A stretch of DNA of 64,000 bases from assembly GCF_963855985.1 (NCBI RefSeq), contig NC_087110.1, forward strand, positions 6,377,001 to 6,441,000, in the 5' to 3' direction. This DNA is from Ostrinia nubilalis (taxonomy: Eukaryota > Arthropoda > Insecta > Lepidoptera > Crambidae). Below the pieces are notes generated by a model, which made no database searches, was not told where the DNA came from, and saw only the letters and a list, made by a program, of their open reading frames with translations. This document shows, in pieces, positions 52,101 to 61,100 of this stretch. Every line of letters begins with the position of its first letter. Within the stretch, counting starts at the first letter, position 1. The position numbers and the translations under genes are program-made.

Positions 52101-55100
52101 GTCCATTAGAATGAAAGGGTGCTTAATGTATTAAAAAAAATAGAAAATAATTATGATGGGTTAATGTTTTTGGGCGGTTTTTTAGGCGGTTTCTGACAAT
52201 GTCCTTTGAAGATGTGTACAAGTTTAGCGGAAGACACAAAAATAAACTGGCGCACCCAGTGGTCAAAACTGGACTATGCGGTCGTAACTCGCACATTATG
52301 GCTGTTACTATTTATAATAAATTACCCAACCAAATAAAAGACCTTAATGGAAATCTGTTTAATAAGAAACTGTATAATTTGTTATGTGAAAAATGTTTTT
52401 ACTCAGTTAAGGATTATTTGACATGTAAATTACAATAAACAATTTGACATCTAATTTAATTTATTGAAGTAAGATTATTATAATTAATATTATTGAATAA
52501 CTAATTGAATTTATAATTGTAATTGTAATTTATAATAATGATTTTTTATGCACAAATTCACATGCCAGCTACGCTGGTGAGATAAGCTGCACCTCTTTTT
52601 AATTTAAGACCACATATTTTATTGTACCACATTATCTCGGTGAATAAATAATCTTTGAATCTTTGAACAGGAGATCCACCAAATCCCATAGAAAATCCTG
52701 AGAGAGTCTACCTACACAAATATAGCTTGACTTACACAAAGACAGCGTCGCCTTGACAAAAATCCTAGTTTTAGAGCTGGGGGGAGTCAACCTAAACAAA
52801 TATAGCTTGACTTACACAAAGTCAGCGTCGCCTTTGACAAAATTCCTTGTTTTCATTTAGAGCATAGAGGAGTTGATCTAAACAAATATAGCTTGAATTA
52901 CACAAAGTCAGCGTCGCCTTTGACAAAACTCCTTGTTTTAGAGCTTAGGGGGGTCAACCTAAACAAATATAGCTTGAATTACACAAAGTCAGCGTCGCCT
53001 TTGACAAAACTCCTTGTTTTTGAGCTTAGGGGGGTCAACCTAAACAAATATAGCTTGAATTACACAAAGTCAGCGTCGCCTTTGACAAAACTCCTTGTTT
53101 TAGAGCTTAGGGGGAGTCGATCTAAACAAATATAGCTTGACTTACTCAAAGTCGGCGTCCCCTTTGACAAAGATCCTTGTCCTGTACCTGGGGAGTCGAG
53201 CTAAAGAAACTGACAGTTTGACTTACACAAAGTCGGCGTCGCCTTGACAAAGATCCTTGTTTTAGAGCTGGGGGGAGTCAACCTAAACAAATATAGCTTG
53301 ACTTACTCAAAGTCAGCGTCGTCTTTTACGAAAAACCTTGTTTAAGAGCTAGGGGGAGTTGACCTAGACAAATGTAGCTTGACTTACACAAAGTCAGCAT
53401 CTCCTTTGATAAAAATCCATGTCTTATTGCTTAAGGGAGTGGAAATTAAGAAACAAACTTGGACTTACACAAAGTCAGCGTCCCCTTTAACAAAGATCCT
53501 TGTGTTATACCTGGAGGGAGTGGAAATTAAAAAACAAAGTTTGACTTACACAAAGTCAGCGTCGCCTTTCACAAAGTGGATCCTCTGTAGCGGAGTGGCG
53601 GCCTGCACGCTGACCGCACGTCGCAGGCCCGGGTACGCGGCCAGGTGCGCTTTGAAGTATAGGTCCTTGCCTTCTTTCAGCTGGGGCGAGTCGAGCTGGA
53701 AAGAGGAGGTAGTAAGAAAACTGCCTCACGTTACTGCCAAACAGTTGGCATCACTGGCGAGTGACAGAGCCTTACTCTACAGTGGCGCCAACTGGTAAGC
53801 ACTAAAACAATAGCTTTTATTCTTGTATCATATGTAAGGATCTTGATGTCGACTATATGACATGATGATGACCTTCTGACAAGAGTCATCAGCCGATTTA
53901 ATGTGCCGCCCAAAGTAAATAATCATTTCATTCATTCAGATTTATGCTACAATTTACAGTACTGCGTGAATTTTTTATTTATTTATGAATAGAACGGTAG
54001 TACCAATTACACTATTCTGACTTACTTTCTGCTTTGATCGAACTACTACAGCAATTGTTGTTTAGAAGGAAATTGTACATGAAACATAAAAACTGCAGTA
54101 ACATCTTATATAGTTTTAATAATGTTGATTTTGCAACAAACATTTACGATCTACTGGTGACAGAACACTAAAAATTACTCTTACCTTAAAGTACAAGTCA
54201 GTGTAATTGTCCCCCTTCTTGGCACCGGCTTTCACCGTGGCCTGCACTGCACCGGTGACCTGGGAGGTGGCTATAAACTGCTCGGCACTGGACTCGAACC
54301 GCATGACCACGTTGATCGGCTGCCCTTCGCCTTTCGGCACTAGCACTAAAGACATCTGTGGTCAAACGAATGAGTTGCATTTAAACATTGTAGATTGAAT
54401 AATGGCGGCAAGCGCAGCGTAAGACGTCTACCCATAAGGTGGATAGATGACTTCATAAAGGAAGGCGCTGGATGCAGGCCGGTACTAACCAGCCAGTCTG
54501 GAAATCATTGGGGGAGGCCTATGTTCAGCAGTGGACGCCTTGTAGTTGAAATGATGATGATGATGAAATTGGGTAATTGTTCAACACTAATTGACATAAT
54601 TATGATGTGCGATGTAGATGTCGTAAAAGGCGACTAAGGGAGAATAATGTGCGAACGTCAGCAGGGTTACTCCGAAACGCCGTTTACGTAGTTTTGGATA
54701 TATTTATCACTGCTGCTCATTCTGACACCTCGCTTTGTGTGAGAGGGGTATACAAACTTTGGATTACGTTTTTCGGAGTAGCCCCACAGGCCTCTCTAAC
54801 CCATCTGGCCAGATTAAGAAGTGTATGCCAAATTCTCTCTGGTAAATAGGAGTAGGTTGTGATTCTGTAGTGGAGACTAAAGAATCTGATGATGGTGATC
54901 AGAAATAAATCCTAATTCTGGTGTTAAATTTTAAAATTTCTATTTTTAGTTGCTTTGAAATTGACTGCATAGAAAAGTTGGTCAAAATAGTGACGTCATC
55001 GGGTGTATTTGTTTAGTTTATGATAGAGCAACAAAATATCCCATTACATACCTCTAGTGGTTCCCTTGAAGTAACTTTTCCTGTGATCGTATACTCCATG

Positions 55101-58100
55101 GTGTCAGTAGTCAGTGATCCTTTTATGTCGTCTTTTTCAAACTCGGAGATAATTTTCATTGCTCTGAAAAAATATAACGATTAGTATCGATGATGGGCGA
55201 TGGCACATCAAGCTAAATACTGTAGCATCTTAAGTGATAGTATTAGATGCTTTTTCGCAACAACAAAGTGTAATCTGATGTGCTGTCAACTGTATATTGA
55301 TCTATAGCAGTGGTTCTTAACCTTTAAGTCATGAGGGACCATTTTACCAAATTTCTGTCTTGTCAGGGACCACCTCATAATCGGTCAAAACCAGTTTGAC
55401 TGCAAAAATCAGTTAAAAGTGGTTTTAATCAAGGTGTGTAAGTGCACTTCGTGGACCACTTAGAATGTCTCCAGGGACCACCAGTGGTTCGCGGACCACC
55501 GGTTAAGAACCACTGATCTATAGCATTATTTGTAAATAAAGTTTTTTTTATTGTGTGGCAGACTTCTTTTGTCGCGTCTGGCAGTTGGAAGTTAGATAGA
55601 CAGTTACTCTGTGGTTGAGGATTATGGGTGAAGCTCGCTTCTACCTTCAGCTTAATCACTTTGCATCAGGTGAGTGAGATGTAGGCCATGAACTTTTGTT
55701 GAGGATAAAAAATTGTAGGATTTCTCACCTGTAAGGCTGTAACCTTCCAAGAGGTAAGATAGCCAGTTTCCTTGTGGTTGAAGATTACCCTTTCGGCCTG
55801 GTCATCACTGTCCATCAGGTGAGATGCAGTCTAAGAGCTTCCTCGTAAAGAAAATAACAATTTTTTACCTGTACCCTTCGTGGGGCGTGCTCAAAGCCAC
55901 ACTGAACAGAGTCGGCCTCAGGTCGGCCTTCAGCGAGTAGTAAGTGTCTTCGCTGGAGAAGTCTGTGGTCAGGGTCTGCTGGTCTTCCTCCTTGCTGTAG
56001 AGGACTGCTAGCTCGGAAGGCGGAAGAACGGGAACTAGAGCTCCACGGGATTTGAACCGGATGTGACGGTTGGGGGGAGGACGCCATATTGCGTCCGCGA
56101 ATAGCTACAATAAAAAAGAAGATTTAATTTCAAAATCTTTGTAGTAACAGGCCTACAGCCAACATAATAATATAGACCCTTTACAGGGCTTGCATCCTAA
56201 ATAACTACTAATTACTAACACTAGATTAAGATTATCATGTTACTAACACATATGGATGTAATGTCTGAAATAAACGTTTTATTATTATTATTATAAGCTA
56301 TAAAATAGTACCCTCACGGCTTCTAAAGCCTGGTCCGTGAGCACGTAGAATCCCGTCCAATGACCCCAAGCTGCCCACCCTTGTCGCTCGCACGTAATTA
56401 TGTTGCTGTCGCGCTCACACACTCACTGCGGGCGCGCGTCGCACAGTCGCGACAGCAATTTAATTACGCGCGAACGATAAGGATGGGTAGCTTGGGGTCA
56501 TTGGACGGGATTCTACGTGCTGACGGACCAGGCTTTAGTCGTTGTAACGTATTTATACATCACACGCCACATGTTTCAAGTCGAGGTAATGCTAAGTTAC
56601 GAGTACTTAGCATAAAAGTCATCGAAAACTTATATTATTCCACATTGATTGTTGGTGGGTCCATTGACTTCACTTGCGCGAGTTAACTCTGCACAAAGAC
56701 ATCTATTGGTAGATTCCCGTACTTTTACTTAGAAATATTCGTACAATCCGTTAGTTTCTCTTTGCCATTTTGTCAGCAAGCTTAAAATAAAACAACACTT
56801 ACATAGTTATTCTGGTCGCCTTGCTGTATATGGATGCCACCACCAACCATATTTTCGCTTTCCGCAAAGTCTTTCTTGAACTCCATCTTGATGTAGTAGT
56901 CTTCTAAGAATGGAGAAGTTAGATTGAGGCTTCCAGACGTTTCCACGAAGGGGTCGTCGAGCTGTGAATTTAAAAATATAGTTGAAGAAAAGTATACAAT
57001 TTTGAAAACTCCTCAATATTGGGGAGGATTTTTCTGTGACACATTTAATTTATTTACCAAAGTATTTAGAAGAAATGTTAGGTTCCCCGTGAAAATCTGT
57101 GTCTTTATTTAATAACTAACTGTCCCAGCGAACTTGTAACCCTACCGCCAGTAAAAAGTTGTCTTAACTTATTTGTAATATCACCTTTAAACTTCAACTT
57201 TATGATATTTCTAGTGTTGCACTGGATAGGGGGTAAAGCATGGGGTAATGTCATCAGGGTAAATAAGGTGATTAAAGTCTTCCTTACCCTCTTACTAATA
57301 ATAATTGCACTACAATGGCATGTTTATTTTTAAAATGACATTTCAAACTAAAAAAAAGTTACTCACTTCAAGTCTAGCCGCAGCAGTGACCTTAAACGAA
57401 GGCATGGCAATATCGGCGGCCATCTTCCACAAAGCGTCTTCCAGCCTCGCCGACACTTTGGCTTCCAAAGCTGGCAACACTATCAAGGGAGTTACTATGC
57501 CTACTGAGGCTAGGTAGGATTGGAACGTGTCGTCTTCGCCGCTTTCTGTCTCGTAGTACAGTTTGTAGGATATCTGTAATAATAGGTATTGGTTTAATGA
57601 AATGAATGGCATGCAGTGTTCAACTTATATTAACTTTTTCAATGCTATTTTACTTAACGTTGATATAGTTTTGTTATTAAGCAAAATAACAGCTAGAGTT
57701 TGGTTTACCTAGCTAATGTTTTTTTTTGACCAGCCAGTTCAGCCTTTGGGTCGATTGGGGCACCCTGCATTAAGCAGGATTTAGACATTTAAGGGGACTG
57801 AATATAATACTTAAGGCAGCTATTTCAGCCATAGCTTGCAGCAGGAATCTCCCAACCCAAGGTGCGGACGAATGTCTAATTTTAAGTCAATAACTCGTGG
57901 CTCCGTGTCAATGAACCCAGAGGAGGCCATCAGGCTTTAGTGGGTAGGTCCCGCCCTTTTGGCTGGATGAGTCCCACATAACCCACAAAATCGCCCCCAT
58001 CGGCCAGTGGATATGCGTAAAGTATTTCCCGAAGAAAAAAGGCCTCTCCCAAAGCAAGCCTCTAAGTAAAAAACTCAGCTAATTGCTACCCGGCGAGTGT

Positions 58101-61100
58101 CGTCGCTCCATTATAACGGAGTGTGTGCTATAGAAGCACTTCTAAAGAGTCTATCTCGTGTAGATAGATCCCACACGTTTCTTACCTCATGCCAATAAGT
58201 CCCGTTGTACAGCAGCGCCAAACAAGTAGTGTTAAACTTCTCCCCAAAGGTGATATCCACAGTATACACCGACTTTAGTTCGCGTATCGCAGGGAAAGGC
58301 GTCACCAGGTTTAATGTGTTCGTCATCACTGTGAACGACTGGAAAAGACAATTTATTTATATCTTAAAAATAGGCCTAGTAAACGAACTCTCTTGGAGCT
58401 AGTAAAAAAGTAAATATTGTTGAAAATGTCCTACAAAGAAATATGAGGATGATATCACAGAAAAGAAATATTCATTTCTTTGAAAAAAAAAACAAAATCC
58501 AATGTCCTGTCGGTGTCAGACTGCCGATTTCGGATTTGTCGAGGGTCGGTGTTTCAATTCGATTGACTCCTAACACAATTTTCAACTTAGTTTCAGGGTT
58601 TAATGGGATTATTAGTAGTTTGTGCAATATTATTTTATAAAAAAAAACATAAAACAGGTTTAGCTGCAAATATGTGTAACTGAAAACTTCACTTACCTCT
58701 AGAACGAATACGTCAGTAAGCACAATGGGAGGTTTGTCTGGTAAGTGTAATGTTGCGTTAATTTCCATAATGTCTTCTTCGTCGATTCCAATAAACTGAA
58801 ATCAAAGTAAAACCACAGAATAATAATAAGTACTACGTACAGAAGCTTTACTACGCGAAGGTATTTAAAAAAAATTATGCTCAATGTCATTAACAATATG
58901 GTGTAATTTAGCCTGTCTCAAGAGTCAAGCACCATTTTGTTGACAAACGTCAGTGATCGGCACTGCGCCGAAGCTATAGGGCTGACTTCGGTAAAATGAT
59001 GTGTGACGTGCGGTGCCAAACTGCGGAAAATGGCGGAGGAAATACATGAATAAGCATGAATTATATTTTGTGTTTTTATTATTATTCAGGCAGTTAAAAA
59101 ATACTGCACAGTATTAATTACACCACCGTTTTTACATATAGTTTATTGTCTTTACAATGCAAATGGACGAAGATTACACGTGCGTGCGTCAATACTCGCT
59201 TGTGATTGTACTGTCGAATAAGTACCTTAGGAGGGGTAGTCGCGAGTGTTTTGTTTTCGATGAAAACTTGCGGAGATGAACAGGCCTGGTAAAACCATTT
59301 ACTTGTTGATTAGTCATCAGCTTACCAGCTCATAGCAGTTTTGAGTATATCTGTTACTGCCACTCCTACATGTATCTCATTTTCGTGAGAGGGATGGAAA
59401 CATTCGAAACTCCGGATAACGTTTAATTTTGGGAGTAATTGCGAAGGTGAAGAATTCGTTTCGCTCTAAAAGTGTCTGCAAAATCTTATATCAGCGCTAG
59501 GGTCACGTTAGTTCACCAGAATAGACTGCGAACTTTTAACCAGTTTTTGTATGGCGTTATATCGTTCCACAAACTATGTATTTACCTTGATAAGATGCGC
59601 ATGGAAGGTAACAGTAGGGAAGTAGAATGTATCAAGCTGTAGACGCGCCGTGGTGTTAAAGTTCTCGATGAATGTGTCATCGTTGTTAAGGAGTAGCATA
59701 TGGACACAAATGTGGCGTCACATGAGACCATAGACAAGCTGACCTTGATGAGATACGGATGTGTATAGAACGTGACAGTAGGGTGGTACAGGTCTAATGT
59801 CTTATAGCGCTGATATAAGCCTAAAAAAGGTTTATATCGGCGCTTTTACGGTGTTATATCAAACCATGGACAAACTCACCTTGATAAGATGCGCGTGGAA
59901 GGTAACAGTAGGGTAGTAGAGCGTATCAAGCTGCAATCGCGCCGTGGTATCGAAGTTCTCAATGAACGTATCGTAGTTGTTATGTTCGTGCTGGAACCTT
60001 TCTTGCAGGACGTCTAACAGGCCTTTTCCGCGGTCGTGGAGCAGGATCGCTATGCCGAACTGGTGGACAAAGAAAGTATATTGTTATTTGGGCTGTTCAA
60101 AAGCATAAAATGTAGATAATTTCTAAAGTTCTCAAGTAAAATGCCGATCCGAAAATTTCCGATAATTCACAACCATACCAGTTTTTGTAAATAATAAAAA
60201 ATAATTTTATATTTCGTGATTTTCCTTTTATTTGATTGATCAAGTTTGTTAGAGAGATTTATATAAGAATAAGAAAAATAAGAATACAGGGTGTGATTTT
60301 TAACAGATTTTAGTCAGTTCCGATTCCTGGGTGTGTCAAGCAAATTTTCAGAAATCTTTGAATGTATATTTGAGTAAAATTTTCTATCGACAGTATTAAG
60401 AGTACTTCAGTACCGCTAGCATGAACAACTTTCGTCTTCGAATCGTTTGCGTACTCGATAAAATTCGATACTCTCAATCTTCGAATTAAACGATAACGTG
60501 ACAATTTTGATTCTCAAAATAAGTTTCGTGCAACCACATCTCATACTAAGTTTACTTTACGACACGTTCACAAGGGCTCTGTTGTAGTTTTCTTACTAAA
60601 TCTTTTGATGGCGATTCGAGTACGCAAACGATTTGAACTCGAAAGTTTTTCGTGCTAGCCGTACTGATGGCATTACAAAATTCCACCCTGTATAATAAGT
60701 ATATTTCCCACTCACCTTATGCTTAGACAGTCTAACAGACAGCTCCGTATCCAGTCCGTTCCCGTATACGTTTTTCATAACGAGCCCGTTTTCTTCAAAG
60801 CCTTCCAGCGGCGTGTACAGTTTATAAACGTACACAAAGTTGATAGGCGACTGCCAGTGCCAGATGCCAGTAAAACCGAAGTCCATGGTACCCCAGCCCA
60901 CTCGGAAGTCCAGCTGTGAGATAGGGATTAACGTTGAGAATGGACTGGGAATTTTATTATTATTAAATACTTTATTGCACAATAATCATCATACTAAAGC
61001 CACAAAATGTGAGCTTATTGCTAAAAGTGCATTCTTCGCCAGTCAACCCTTGGGTCATGCAGAAAGCTGTGAGAGTGAATTTTCTAACGAACGGAAATGT

